64,000 nt of DNA from Paraburkholderia susongensis (GCF_900177725.1 NZ_FXAT01000002.1:248001-312000), one strand, 5' to 3'; positions 7,407 to 16,728 are shown, numbered from the stretch's first letter. The notes: generated by a model not told the origin, from the sequence alone. Made by a program: numbers and translations.

Positions 7407-8199
7407 AGCGTTTTCAGTTCCCATTACTCCGCAAGGAAAGTCCGCACTGGCTACGCAGCCGCCATGGCACTATTCCAGCGACTGCCTCGCCATCGAATAC
7501 TGGACTGATCCAAAAGCGATTGAAACGCTCCTGCCGCCTGGCCTCAGGGTGGACGAGAACTCCGCAGGGCGCGCCTTCTTCTGGTTTCTGGACTGGCAGT
7601 TCACCGCGTCCAATGACGAGTTGACAGACCCTGCCCGGTATCAATACCGCGAAGCCTTCGTTCTGGTCGAGGCAATCTTCGAAGGGACTCCGGTCAACTA
7701 CTGCCCCTACATCTTCGTCGATAACGATGCTGCCATCGCGCGCGGCTGGGCGCAGGGGTTTCCAAAAAAATTTGCGAGCGTCTACCAGACACGCAGTTTC
7801 TCCGCCCCCAGTCCAGCGGCTGCGCCAGTCGCCAAAGGAAGTCGCTTCGGTGCCAGCGTATCGGCGCACGGAGAACGACTGGCGACCGCCCGTATCCAAC
7901 TCGAGGAGCCTGTCGCAGACCCGACGACGATATTCAACCGACCCACGACAATGCGCCGTTACTTTCCCCAACTCGCGGCCGGTCATCATGACAAGCCGCC
8001 AGTCGACGAACTGACGATGTCGCTCACGGACAATCTCGCGATCGTGGATGTCTGGACCGGTTCGGCGGAACTGAAGATTCCCGAAGTCGACGGCGAAGAC
8101 ATGCACCTGCTTGCTCCGCTGCGTGTCGGCAAGGGTTATCGGTTAGGTATGGCGTATTCCGTGACAGACCTGCGCATTCTGAAGAACTACGCCAACTGA
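7399..8199 (+). CDS. Acetoacetate decarboxylase family protein
   Basis: A 266-residue acetoacetate-decarboxylase-like protein. The motif RGWAQGFPKKFASV (Lys123-Lys124) corresponds to the adjacent-lysine active site in which one Lys forms the Schiff base with the beta-keto acid. The segments FFWFLDWQF and EAIFEGTPVNYCPYIF are characteristic. True decarboxylases make acetone from acetoacetate; many homologues act on other keto acids or are aldolase-dehydratases, so the exact reaction is open. A GAGGGAG element lies before the ATG. It follows fragments of sugar-acid enzymes, so its original operon partners may have been deleted. Confidence 0.88.
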   Translation: MPKAFSVPITPQGKSALATQPPWHYSSDCLAIEYWTDPKAIETLLPPGLRVDENSAGRAFFWFLDWQFTASNDELTDPARYQYREAFVLVEAIFEGTPVNYCPYIFVDNDAAIARGWAQGFPKKFASVYQTRSFSAPSPAAAPVAKGSRFGASVSAHGERLATARIQLEEPVADPTTIFNRPTTMRRYFPQLAAGHHDKPPVDELTMSLTDNLAIVDVWTGSAELKIPEVDGEDMHLLAPLRVGKGYRLGMAYSVTDLRILKNYAN

Positions 8200-8432
8200 T
8201 CAACTTAGCTATCCTTATCAATTAGTAGGGGCTCACGGCACGATATGTGGGCCACCGCCAATGCAAGTGCTCTCGAAAGTCTCCATAGGATTCGCTCTCA
8301 TGCCGCTCTACACCTTGACTACTCAGAACGGCACACTCAACTCAGTGGTGACGCCAAGACCAAGCTCAGCAAGCAGATTTCGCGTAAGCTGCGCGGCTTC
8401 GATCATCGCGTCCCATAGCAGCGGTGACGAGA
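8200..8432. other. Convergent intergenic region
   Basis: It separates the decarboxylase gene from the MFS gene, which face each other. On the minus strand a frame continues out of the shadow of the MFS gene with PLLWDAMIEAAQLTRNLLAE, which looks helical and may be the tail of a lost gene, but I cannot assign it. No clear stem with a T-run was found. Confidence 0.35.
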
Positions 8433-9791
8433 TCATGGCGATGGGCGGATGTCCCGCTTCTTGCCGGGAATCTCCCTCCCGCGTAGTGAACAGCCCGTCG
8501 TCTCCGTCACGAAGATCAGCGCCAGTGCGCCAATCGCACACGCGCCCATCATGTAGTACGCGGGCATCAGTGCATTGCCGGTATGCGCGATGAGCCATTC
8601 GTTCACCATCGGTGCTGTTCCACCGAAGATCGACGTCGAGATGTTGTAGGCGATCGCCATCCCGGCATAACGTACTTGCGTGGGAAACATCGCCGGGAAC
8701 ATGGCCGAGATACTGGCGAGTTGCGGGACGTAAAGCAAGCCGAGCACGGAGAAACCTACGATTGCGCCGGGCACGCCATGCTTCATCAGGAGGAACATCG
8801 GAATGGCGGCGACAAAGAGGCCAACCAGCGAAAACCACCAGACGTTCTTGCGGCCAACCCGATCCGAGAATGTCCCGGCAAGAGGAAGAAAGACCATCAT
8901 CGCCAACATACCGATGAGCGGAACGAGCAAGGACATGTTGTCACTCATGCCGAGCTGTTTCTGCATGAAAGTCGGCATATAAGCCAGCAACACGTAATTG
9001 ACGACGTTCAACGCCACCACCAGGCCGCCCAGCAACAGCAGCGGTTTCCAGTACTCGGTCAGCAAGGCTTTCAGCGGCACGCAGGTGCGCTGTTCCTTGT
9101 GAATCGATTGTTCCAGTTCGAGGAAGACGGGCGTGTCCTCCAGTTTCGAACGCAGATAGAAACCAATGAGACCAAGCGGTGCCGCGATCAGAAACGGCAG
9201 TCGCCAGCCCCAGGCATGCATGGCGGTGCTCCCCAACACGACGGAACAACCGAGCATCAGGAACGCACCGAGCGAGAAACCTGCAAGGGTGGCGAATTCA
9301 AGGAAACTGCCGCAAAAACCGCGCTTCCTGTCGGGCGCATATTCGGCCATGAACGTAGCCGCGCCGCCATACTCGCCTCCAGTCGAAAAACCCTGAATCA
9401 TCCGCAAGACGATCAGCAGCGCCGGCGCCCACCACCCGATGCGTGCGTAAGTCGGCACGAGCCCTACCAGCAGCGTTGCCACCGACATCATGATGATTGT
9501 CAGCGCCAGCACGTGTTTGCGCCCCAGCCGGTCACCGAGCGGCCCCCAGAACAGGCCGCCGAGCGGACGAACCAGAAACGAAATAGCAAAGGTGGCAAGT
9601 GCGAATAAGGTGGCCTGCGCCGTGCTGCCGGGGAACAGCGCAGCCGATATGTAGGTCAGGCCATAGGCATAAATTCCATAGTCGAACCACTCCGTGGCGT
9701 TGCCCAGCGCCGAAGCGGCGATGGCGCGGCGCAACAGGCTCGGCGATTGGGGTTGCAGTGCCTCGCTGTTCAATGGATGTACGTAGCTCAT
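8433..9791 (-). CDS. MFS transporter, metabolite:H+ symporter (ProP-like) family
   Basis: A 452-residue inner-membrane carrier with 12 predicted segments. The motif GGLFWGPLGDRLGRKHVL between segments 2 and 3 and RMIQGFSTGGEYGGAATF in segment 4 place it in the MHS family (ProP, KgtP, ShiA). The start at 9791 is chosen because AGGAG lies eight bases upstream; the frame extends 33 bases further without a better site. It follows eutA in the same direction, and a copy of the motif shared by the ectoine locus lies in its upstream region. ProP-type carriers import ectoine and other compatible solutes, so a second uptake route for the locus is a reasonable inference, not proven. Confidence 0.87.
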   Translation of the reverse strand: MSYVHPLNSEALQPQSPSLLRRAIAASALGNATEWFDYGIYAYGLTYISAALFPGSTAQATLFALATFAISFLVRPLGGLFWGPLGDRLGRKHVLALTIIMMSVATLLVGLVPTYARIGWWAPALLIVLRMIQGFSTGGEYGGAATFMAEYAPDRKRGFCGSFLEFATLAGFSLGAFLMLGCSVVLGSTAMHAWGWRLPFLIAAPLGLIGFYLRSKLEDTPVFLELEQSIHKEQRTCVPLKALLTEYWKPLLLLGGLVVALNVVNYVLLAYMPTFMQKQLGMSDNMSLLVPLIGMLAMMVFLPLAGTFSDRVGRKNVWWFSLVGLFVAAIPMFLLMKHGVPGAIVGFSVLGLLYVPQLASISAMFPAMFPTQVRYAGMAIAYNISTSIFGGTAPMVNEWLIAHTGNALMPAYYMMGACAIGALALIFVTETTGCSLRGREIPGKKRDIRPSP

Positions 9792-9870
9792 CGCTTCTCC
9801 TGAATTTCGAGCGATCCGACACATTCAGTACCGCCCCGAATCCACAATACCGCTGCGGCGATATCTGAAA

Positions 9871-9893
9871 GATGTTCTAGGACGATGCAATAG
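9871..9893 (-). promoter_or_regulatory. Candidate EnuR operator upstream of the MFS gene
   Basis: Read on the minus strand this contains ATCGTCCTAGAACATC. The core matches the motif in the divergent ehuA-doeA region (ATTGCCCTAGAACAATTC) and in front of eutB and enuR. It lies about 80 bases upstream of the MFS start. Confidence 0.45.
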
Positions 9894-9940
9894 TTGGGGT
9901 TTTCCATGACGTCCGGTTGCCCGGCGCGAACATAGCTGGC

Positions 9941-10714
9941 TCAACGAACAGGCAGTGGCAGTGTCATCAATCGTCCCTGCGCGGGTTTGCTTGTGTTGTC
10001 GCCGCAAAGGCGCAGACACATCCAGGCAGTGGCGAAATTGCTGCTCACAGCCGCTTTGCCGATTGCGGCTTCGATTCGGGTAATAACCGCCGCGGCCCGC
10101 ACCGCCGTGCAGGAGATAAAGAGCGCATCGGATTCTTCCGCCATCGCGTCACGCGCGAATGCGACGATGTCGTCGTATGAAATCCGCGCCATCTCCCGGT
10201 CATCGGTCAAGCCAATGCATGTAAAACGATCGATGATGAAACCTTGCGCACTGAAGTACTCGGCCATCGGCTGGCTGGTTGCAACGGTATAGGGTGTCAG
10301 CACGCTAATGCGGCGCGCGCCGAGCGCTTTGAGTGCGGTGACCGCGGCGGCCGTGGGCGTGACGACTCGTGCCTCGGGTTTCGCCGCATGAATCGCCCGC
10401 TCGATCTGCGCGTCTCCGATCACGACGGACGCCGACGTGCACGAATACATCACCACGTCGAGCGCTTCGTCGGGCAAGATCAGCGCGGCGCCCGCGGTCA
10501 ACGACGGCTGCATTGCGAGAAGATTCTCCGGCGTCACAGGGTTTGCGTATGGCACGCGATTCACGTAGATGCCGATACGCTCATTCGCGACCAGTGCCGC
10601 GAAGTCCGGCTCGGTGGTGTGATCGGTTGCGAGGATCACAAGGCCGATACGTCTGGCGAAGGCGCGATCGTCCAGACGCGGTACCCGGCCTGGCTGATGG
10701 ATGGAAGTCAGCAT
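9941..10714 (-). CDS. eutA: EutA, maleate isomerase/Asp-Glu racemase-like ectoine utilization protein
   Basis: A 257-residue member of the aspartate/glutamate racemase superfamily, nearest to maleate isomerase and arylmalonate decarboxylase. The two catalytic cysteine regions are visible as MYSCTSASVVIG (near residue 110) and LFISCTAVRAA (near residue 200). In ectoine loci this protein is called EutA and is proposed, with EutB and EutC, to help convert 5-hydroxyectoine to ectoine; that pathway is not biochemically settled. It begins only three bases after the ehuD stop, so it is the distal gene of the ehuABCD-eutA operon. Confidence 0.87.
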   Translation of the reverse strand: MLTSIHQPGRVPRLDDRAFARRIGLVILATDHTTEPDFAALVANERIGIYVNRVPYANPVTPENLLAMQPSLTAGAALILPDEALDVVMYSCTSASVVIGDAQIERAIHAAKPEARVVTPTAAAVTALKALGARRISVLTPYTVATSQPMAEYFSAQGFIIDRFTCIGLTDDREMARISYDDIVAFARDAMAEESDALFISCTAVRAAAVITRIEAAIGKAAVSSNFATAWMCLRLCGDNTSKPAQGRLMTLPLPVR

Positions 10715-10717
10715 CGC

Positions 10718-11377
10718 TTAGTGCCCGAGGTTGGGAAAGCGTTTTTCGAGCAGCCTTACGCCGACCACCGCAATAAGACTGATACACAGAAACAGCACGC
10801 CGACGAGCGTCATCGGTTCGAGGTAACGGTAGTCCGTGTTCGCGATGATCTTCGCCTCGTTCATCAGTTCGAGCACGGTAATCGCCGACAACAAGGGCGT
10901 TTCCTTGAACATCGAAATCAGATAATTCGCGAGCGCGGGCAGCATCGGCGGGACCGCTTCGGGCAAGATGATGTGCTGCCACATCTGCGCCGGACTCAGG
11001 TTGCACGCCTTGGCGGCTTCCCATTGCCCGCGCGGCACGTTTTCGATGCCGGTCCGATAAACTTCGGCCGTATACGTCGCGTAATGAACACCCAGTGCGA
11101 GTACACCGGCGGCGAGGGCCGGCATCCGGATGCCGATATCGGGCAGCACGTAGAAAACAAAGTAAAGCTGTACGAGCAATGGTGTGCCGCGAATAAAGCT
11201 CGCCACGGCCGTAGCGGTACGCGATACCAAGCGATTCGGCGAAAGCCGCAAGATCGCAAACGCCATGCCGACCACCGCCGCCACTACCGCGCCGAGCAAG
11301 GTCGCGAGCACGGTGATCTTCAGACCTTGCAGCAAGATCGGCATAATCTCGCGCGCGAAACTCCAGTCCCATTCCAT
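10718..11377 (-). CDS. ehuD: EhuD, ectoine/hydroxyectoine ABC transporter permease
   Basis: A 219-residue polar-amino-acid-type (HisM/GlnP) permease with about five membrane segments. The cytoplasmic coupling loop (EAA motif) reads EAAKACNLSPAQMWQHIILP, which docks with the ATPase. The N-terminal MEWDWSFAREIMPILLQGL is typical of the EhuD family. It is separated by four bases from ehuC upstream and is followed directly by eutA. With EhuC it forms the membrane channel of the binding-protein-dependent importer. Confidence 0.9.
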   Translation of the reverse strand: MEWDWSFAREIMPILLQGLKITVLATLLGAVVAAVVGMAFAILRLSPNRLVSRTATAVASFIRGTPLLVQLYFVFYVLPDIGIRMPALAAGVLALGVHYATYTAEVYRTGIENVPRGQWEAAKACNLSPAQMWQHIILPEAVPPMLPALANYLISMFKETPLLSAITVLELMNEAKIIANTDYRYLEPMTLVGVLFLCISLIAVVGVRLLEKRFPNLGH

Positions 11378-11381
11378 ACGG

Positions 11382-12041
11382 TTATCTCCTCATCCCGTCG
11401 AGACCAAAGGTCATCCGGCGTTCGAGTTTGCGCACGCCGAACGAAATCAGGCAGGCCATGGCGAAGTACAGCGCGAGAATCGTCGCGAACGGTATCAGGG
11501 TATTGCCGGTTTGCGAGCGTACGACCTGCGCCTGGAATGTCATATCGCCGAGAGAAATCAGCGATACGACCGCCGTGCCTTTAAGCAACTCGATCGCGTT
11601 GTTGCCGAAGGTAGGCAGCATCAGCGGCAATGCTTGCGGCAATATCACGTGACGCATGCGTTGATACGTGGACAGGTTCAACGCAATGCATGCACTCCTC
11701 TGCTCCTGGCCAATTGCGATGATCGCGCCACGGACCACTTCCGCGCCATACGCACCCACATTCAAGCCGAGCGCTAGCACACCGGCCTGAAGTGGCGTGA
11801 GTGTGAGTCCGGCCATCGGCAGCACGAAATACGCCCAGAACAATTGAACGAATACCGACGTGCCGCGAAAGAACTCGATATACGACGTGGCGAGCGCGCG
11901 CACCGCGAGAAATCGCGACAGTCGCCCGAGTCCCGCGACGAACGCCATCACGAGCGCAAGCACCGTGCCCATCACAGTCAGCTCAACGGTTGCCTCGGCA
12001 CCTTTCAGAATCAGCAGCAGATAACCGTACCAGTCGTTCAT
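11382..12041 (-). CDS. ehuC: EhuC, ectoine/hydroxyectoine ABC transporter permease
   Basis: A 219-residue permease paralogous to EhuD. The coupling-loop motif is visible as SACIALNLSTYQRMRHVILP and the segment FFRGTSVFVQLFW is the usual third helix region. The N-terminus MNDWYGYLLLILKGAEATVE is typical of EhuC. It sits between ehuB and ehuD in the same direction, giving the usual two-permease composition of a polar-amino-acid-family importer. Confidence 0.9.
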   Translation of the reverse strand: MNDWYGYLLLILKGAEATVELTVMGTVLALVMAFVAGLGRLSRFLAVRALATSYIEFFRGTSVFVQLFWAYFVLPMAGLTLTPLQAGVLALGLNVGAYGAEVVRGAIIAIGQEQRSACIALNLSTYQRMRHVILPQALPLMLPTFGNNAIELLKGTAVVSLISLGDMTFQAQVVRSQTGNTLIPFATILALYFAMACLISFGVRKLERRMTFGLDGMRR

Positions 12042-12114
12042 CAGCGCACCTCGCTGGCAACAGAATGGCGGTTTGGCGCGCTACCACGTAGCGTGTCAAA
12101 CCGCCCGGGCAGAC

Positions 12115-12957
12115 TCAGTTCTTCGCTGCGCACAGCTTTTCACGGCTCGTCGACATCGCAGCTTTTGCCGAGAACCCGTACGGCTCGACGATCTTCGCGA
12201 ACTCGCCGGATTCCTTCATCTTCTTCAACTCGACGTCGAAAGCATCGCGCAGCGCGGTGTCCTGCTTGCGGAACGCCACGCCATCGCATTGCACGGGCGT
12301 GCCTTGCACCGGTGCGATCGATTCGAGATTGGCGTCTTTCGCTTTCGAGAGCAGGTCGCTGATCGACAACAGCGGCAGTGCGAACGCGTCGATGCGCCCG
12401 TCCTGGAGCATCTTCAGGCCGCTCTGCCCGTCCGGCACGATGACGACACGTTCGGTCGGAATCTGCGCGGCGGTTGCGAGTTTCTGTTCAGTCGTGCCGC
12501 CTTCGACGCCGATCACCGCTTTAGGATCCCTGGCGATTTCCTCGTAGGTCTTGATGTTTTTGGTGTTGCCCTTCTTGACGGCAAACGCCTCCACCGCGCA
12601 CAGCACCGGCTCGGAGTAAGCAACCGCTGCGCAGCGCTGCGGGGTCATGAAGAGACCGGCTGCGATCGCATCATGCCGCCCCACGGCGAGCCCCGGGATC
12701 ATTGCGCCATACTCGGAAATCGACGCGACGATATCGTTGACGCCCAGCTTCCTGAAGACCGCACGCGCCACATCAGGCGCGGCGCCCGTCACCTTGCCGT
12801 CGGCGCCGACCGCGGTAAACGGCGGTTCGTTGGCAATCGCGATGCGCGCAAAACCCTGCTCCCTGAGTTGCGCGAGTTTGTCCTGTGCCGCGACTGCGAG
12901 ACCGGTCAAGGTCAGCAGCGACAACGTCCCGGTGATCAGAATCCCCTTCAATTTCAT
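12115..12957 (-). CDS. ehuB: EhuB, ectoine/hydroxyectoine periplasmic binding protein
   Basis: A 280-residue solute-binding protein of the SBP_bac_3 family. Residues 1-24 form a signal peptide (MKLKGILITGTLSLLTLTG then AVAAQ). The mature protein starts with FARIAIANEPPFTAVGADG, and VGRHDAIAAGLFMTPQRC follows near residue 90; these aromatic and basic positions correspond to the ectoine-binding pocket of EhuB-type proteins. The ATG is preceded by TAGGAG. It lies 36 bases downstream of ehuA. It captures ectoine or 5-hydroxyectoine in the periplasm and delivers it to EhuCD. Confidence 0.9.
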   Translation of the reverse strand: MKLKGILITGTLSLLTLTGLAVAAQDKLAQLREQGFARIAIANEPPFTAVGADGKVTGAAPDVARAVFRKLGVNDIVASISEYGAMIPGLAVGRHDAIAAGLFMTPQRCAAVAYSEPVLCAVEAFAVKKGNTKNIKTYEEIARDPKAVIGVEGGTTEQKLATAAQIPTERVVIVPDGQSGLKMLQDGRIDAFALPLLSISDLLSKAKDANLESIAPVQGTPVQCDGVAFRKQDTALRDAFDVELKKMKESGEFAKIVEPYGFSAKAAMSTSREKLCAAKN

Positions 12958-12993
12958 GATTTTTGGCTCCTAAAGCGTGGTGGCGTGGGTCGA

Positions 12994-13779
12994 TCAGATG
13001 CGGTGACCCGCGGCGATGATCTTGCGCAGAAACGCCTGGGTTCGCTCATGCTCTGGATGACTGAAGATATCTTCCGGTTTGCCTTCCTCCACGATCCTGC
13101 CGCGGTCGAAAAACAGCACACGGTCCGCAAAATCGTGGGCGAACCCCATCTCATGTGTGACGAGCAACATCGTCATATCGGTTTCCCTCGCGAGCTGCTG
13201 CATCACGTTCAGCACTTCTTCAACGAGCTCAGGGTCGAGCGCGGAAGTCACTTCGTCGAAAAGCATGATCCTGGGTGCGAGGGCCAGCGCCCGCGCGATC
13301 GCCACGCGTTGCTTCTGTCCGCCGGAGAGTTGCGCCGGACGGCTCTTTGCCTTGTCGGCCATGCCAACCATGTCGAGTAGTTCCAGCGCGCGTTTTTCCG
13401 CCGACTCGCGGCTCTCGCCTTTTGTCAGCATCGGCGCGAGCGTCACGTTATCGAGCACGCTCTTGTGCGGAAACAGATTGAAGTGCTGGAAGACCATGCC
13501 GATCTTCTCGCGCATCTTCTGCAGATGGCGCGCGTTCGCGGGCACCATCTGGCCGCCGTGCGGCATATGAAACAGCTGTTCGCCGTCCACTTCGATGTGG
13601 CCGCCATCGATCGATTCGAGTGTCATCAGAATGCGCAGAATCGTGGTCTTGCCGGAACCCGACGGGCCGATCAGCGCGAGCTTCTCGCCCGGCATCACGT
13701 CGAGCGAGAGTTCGTCGAGCACGGTCAGCGCGCCATAACGCTTCGTGATGCGATCGATGCTGATCAACGGCTTCATCAT
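12994..13779 (-). CDS. ehuA: EhuA, ectoine/hydroxyectoine ABC transporter ATP-binding protein
   Basis: A 261-residue ABC ATPase. Walker A is GPSGSGKTT, the signature is [19 protein letters not shown], Walker B is [14 protein letters not shown] and the switch His is in [11 protein letters not shown]. The frame extends 200 bases upstream, but that part has no family similarity. Of two adjacent ATG codons, the one at 13779 is chosen, with GGGAGG five bases upstream; 13776 is equally possible. First gene of ehuABCD-eutA, divergent from doeA across a 512-base region that carries a candidate EnuR site. Confidence 0.9.
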   Translation of the reverse strand: MMKPLISIDRITKRYGALTVLDELSLDVMPGEKLALIGPSGSGKTTILRILMTLESIDGGHIEVDGEQLFHMPHGGQMVPANARHLQKMREKIGMVFQHFNLFPHKSVLDNVTLAPMLTKGESRESAEKRALELLDMVGMADKAKSRPAQLSGGQKQRVAIARALALAPRIMLFDEVTSALDPELVEEVLNVMQQLARETDMTMLLVTHEMGFAHDFADRVLFFDRGRIVEEGKPEDIFSHPEHERTQAFLRKIIAAGHRI

Positions 13780-14291
13780 CGGCGCCTCCCGGCGCGGCTG
13801 AAAGGTGCTGGCGCAGGCCGGCGGAAGTGTCGCCGTGGCGATGGCTGAAGCGCTCAGCATGTCGGCAACTCGCGCGGTTTTCATCTCGATTCGGTTCCCG
13901 TTCGTCATACCTGGCTCGATGGAAGGTGATGCGGCGGCGATTCTGGGCAAAGAGCTATGCGAACCAGAATACAAAGCCATATTTGCGTTCCGATTGCCCT
14001 AGAACAATTCTTTTTCCAGGGAGAACCGGGCCGCGCCATGAGATAAAAAGCCGACGGGACAGGAAACCGGCGTACGAGTCAGGGACAACACCTACCAGCA
14101 CGGCGCGAAACCAGTCACGGCGATGCCGCTGAGTTCCGCGCCCCCGATTCAGACCCGCGGCGAAGATTGAACTAGCACATTAAAAGCCGTTTTTCGCGGC
14201 ATTAGACTGCGGCCAGAAACGCCTGCAGGTGTCTCATTGCGTCCATGGGCCACCACTTTCCGCAACGACGTCACGCCAGAGAGAGGGGAAG
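13780..14291. promoter_or_regulatory. Divergent ehuA/doeA control region with candidate EnuR site
   Basis: A 512-base gap between the two divergent operons. At 13993-14010 it contains ATTGCCCTAGAACAATTC, which matches the motif near enuR, eutB and the MFS gene. The flanks are AT-richer than the genes (for instance around 14160-14210). No protein-coding frame here looks real; the longer frames are upstream extensions of ehuA and doeA without family similarity. Confidence 0.5.
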
Positions 14292-15512
14292 ATGTCAGAT
14301 ACAACGCAACAGGAACCGCGAACCACGGCGCCCGTCGTACGCCTGCCGTTTGAACGTGCCGAATACGCCGCCCGTATCGGCAAAACGCGTAAAGCGATGC
14401 AGGCCGCAGGGGTCGAACTCCTGATCGTGTCCGATCCGACCAATATGGCCTGGCTCACCGGTTATGACGGTTGGTCGTTCTACGTGCATCAGTGCGTACT
14501 GCTCGCGCTGGAGGGCGAACCGGTCTGGTTCGGCCGCGGCCAGGATGCGAACGGCGCAAAGCGCACCGTCTTCATGAAGCACGAACAGATCGTCGGTTAT
14601 CCGGATCATTACGTGCAGTCCCCCGTGCGTCATCCGATGGATTACCTCGCCCGTGAGGTGATCGAAGCGCGCGGCTGGGGCGCATTGAAGATCGGCGTGG
14701 AAATGGACAACTACTATTTCAGCGCCGCGGCCTATCGTTCGCTCGTCGCTCATCTTCCCAAGGCGAAATGGCAGGACGCGACCAGCCTCGTGAACTGGCA
14801 ACGCGCCGTTAAATCGCCACGTGAGATCGAATACATGCGCGTGGCCGCGCGCATTGTCGAAAGAATGCATGCGCATATCGTCGAGCGGATCGAGCCCGGC
14901 ATGCGCAAGAACGACCTGGTTGCCGAGATCTACTCGGCAGGCATTACCGGCGTCGACGGTTACGGTGGTGACTATCCGGCAATCGTGCCGCTGTTACCCA
15001 CCGGCGCCGATGCCGCCGCCCCGCATCTGACCTGGGACGATACGCCCTTCGCCAAAGATGCCGGCACGTTCTTCGAAATCGCCGGCTGCTTCAAACGCTA
15101 TCACTGCCCGCAGTCACGCACCGTCTACCTCGGCAAACCGCCAAAGCATTTCGTCGACGGCGAACGCGCGGTGGTGGAAGGCATTGAAGCAGGTCTGGCT
15201 GCGGCCAGGCCCGGCAATACGTGCGAAGACATCGCCAACGCGTTCTTCGCGATACTGCACAAATACGGTATCGAGAAGAACAGCCGTTGCGGCTATCCGA
15301 TCGGTGCGAGCTATCCGCCGGACTGGGGCGAACGCACGATGAGCCTTCGGCCCGGGGACAAGACCGTCCTCGAACCGGGCATGACGTTTCACTTCATGCC
15401 GGGCCTGTGGCTCGACGACTGGGGACTCGAAATCACCGAAAGCATCCTGATTACCGAAACCGGCGTCGAAACCTTCTGCAAGACGCCTCGCAAGCTGTTC
15501 GTCAAACCGTAA
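14292..15512 (+). CDS. doeA: DoeA/EutD, ectoine hydrolase (M24 family)
   Basis: A 406-residue creatinase/aminopeptidase-fold (M24) protein. It opens the ectoine ring to give N-acetyl-L-2,4-diaminobutyrate, the first step of the pathway. The ectoine-hydrolase signatures are clear: the N-terminal DPTNMAWLTGYDGWSFYVHQ and the C-terminal GYPIGASYPPDWGERTMSL. The ATG at 14292 is chosen over upstream in-frame codons because GAGAGGGGAAG precedes it. Divergent from ehuA and followed by a medium-chain dehydrogenase gene 61 bases downstream, so the two are likely co-transcribed. Confidence 0.92.
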   Translation: MSDTTQQEPRTTAPVVRLPFERAEYAARIGKTRKAMQAAGVELLIVSDPTNMAWLTGYDGWSFYVHQCVLLALEGEPVWFGRGQDANGAKRTVFMKHEQIVGYPDHYVQSPVRHPMDYLAREVIEARGWGALKIGVEMDNYYFSAAAYRSLVAHLPKAKWQDATSLVNWQRAVKSPREIEYMRVAARIVERMHAHIVERIEPGMRKNDLVAEIYSAGITGVDGYGGDYPAIVPLLPTGADAAAPHLTWDDTPFAKDAGTFFEIAGCFKRYHCPQSRTVYLGKPPKHFVDGERAVVEGIEAGLAAARPGNTCEDIANAFFAILHKYGIEKNSRCGYPIGASYPPDWGERTMSLRPGDKTVLEPGMTFHFMPGLWLDDWGLEITESILITETGVETFCKTPRKLFVKP

Positions 15513-15573
15513 GCCCGTCGGCCTCCGTGCCGCCGTGATCGCGACGCGCACGGGAATACGTCAAAGGGGAAAC

Positions 15574-16668
15574 ATGCTTCCGAATACAATGAAGGCCGTC
15601 GTACTGACGGCCCACGGCGGCCTCGACAAACTCGTCTATCGCGACGACATGCCGGTTCCCGCCTGCCAAGCGGGCGAAGTGCTGCTTGAAGTGACGGCTT
15701 GCGGGTTGAACAATACCGACGTGTGGGTTCGCGAAGGCGCGTATGGCACGGATGACGACCCTCAAGCCGTCTCCACCTGGCGGCGCGGCCGCTCGACGCT
15801 GTCGTTCCCGCGCATCCAGGGCGCGGATATCGTCGGACGCGTGGTCGCGGTGGGCGGCGGAGTCAGCGATGCGCGTATCGGCGAACGCGTGATCGTCGAT
15901 GCGTCGATCTATAACCGCGACGACGACAGCCTCGCCGATATCGACTACATCGGCCACGGCCGTGACGGCGGTTACGCCGAATACACCGCAGTACCCGCAG
16001 AGAACGCACATCGCGTCGATTCCACGTACTCCGATGCCGAGCTGGCGACGTTCTGGTGTGCGTATCACACTGGCGAGCAGATGATCGAGCGCGCCGCCGT
16101 CAAAAGTGGGGAAACAGTGCTGATTACCGGCGCGTCCGGCGGTGTCGGCTCGGGAATCATTCAGCTATGCCGCGCGCGCGAGGCGATTCCGTATGCAGTG
16201 GTCAGCAAGGGCAAGGAAGATGCGGTGCTCAAGCTTGGCGCAGAAGGCGTGATGCTTCGCGACACCGGGAATTTCGCCGCGGATGTCGAACGGATGACCG
16301 GAGGCCGGCCGGTCGATGTGGTGGCCGACCTGGTCGGCGGCACGTTGTTCGGCAAGCTGCTGAACGTGCTGCGCCCGGAAGGCCGCTACACGACGGCGGG
16401 CGCTATTGCCGGACCGGTAGTCCAGCTGGATTTGCGCACGATGTATCTGAAGCAGTTACAGCTGAATGGGTCTTCGCAAGGGACACGCGCCGCCTTCAAA
16501 CGCGTGCTCAACTATATCGAGGCCGGTACGATCAAGCCGATTCTCGCCGCTACCTATCCCCTGTCCAGGTTTCATGAAGCGCAAACGCAATTCATGGCTA
16601 AACGTTTCGTGGGCAACATCGTCGTGATTCCTGACCGGCATTACACGCAAGCCGCAAAACAGGCTTGA
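15574..16668 (+). CDS. Zinc-less medium-chain dehydrogenase/quinone oxidoreductase-like protein
   Basis: A 364-residue MDR-superfamily enzyme. The N-terminal domain has VTACGLNNTDVWVREGAYG and RIQGADIVGRVVAVGGGVSD; the usual GHE zinc site is replaced, as in quinone oxidoreductases. The nucleotide motif is LITGASGGVGSGIIQL. The ATG at 15574 follows AAAGGGGAAAC; the earlier GTG at 15535 lacks a binding site. It is placed directly after doeA and ends at a strong terminator. It is not one of the named core ectoine genes; a role in handling the hydroxyl of 5-hydroxyectoine or an aldehyde is possible but inferred only from position. Confidence 0.87.
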   Translation: MLPNTMKAVVLTAHGGLDKLVYRDDMPVPACQAGEVLLEVTACGLNNTDVWVREGAYGTDDDPQAVSTWRRGRSTLSFPRIQGADIVGRVVAVGGGVSDARIGERVIVDASIYNRDDDSLADIDYIGHGRDGGYAEYTAVPAENAHRVDSTYSDAELATFWCAYHTGEQMIERAAVKSGETVLITGASGGVGSGIIQLCRAREAIPYAVVSKGKEDAVLKLGAEGVMLRDTGNFAADVERMTGGRPVDVVADLVGGTLFGKLLNVLRPEGRYTTAGAIAGPVVQLDLRTMYLKQLQLNGSSQGTRAAFKRVLNYIEAGTIKPILAATYPLSRFHEAQTQFMAKRFVGNIVVIPDRHYTQAAKQA

Positions 16669-16689
16669 ATAACCGGCCTGCGCGGCACG

Positions 16690-16728
16690 CAGCCGGAACA
16701 GCGATCATCCGCTGCTCCGGCTGTTTTT
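16690..16728 (+). terminator. Intrinsic terminator after doeA-mdr operon
   Basis: CAGCCGGAACAGCG at 16690-16703 pairs with CGCTGCTCCGGCTG at 16710-16723 (one mismatch, six-base loop), followed by TTTTT. It lies 22 bases after the dehydrogenase stop codon and separates it from the convergent doeD gene. Confidence 0.8.

Noticed and set aside
10244..13380. Frames of about 440 codons on the plus strand across the ehu genes
   Set aside because: They are antisense to eutA and ehuDCBA and show no domain pattern.
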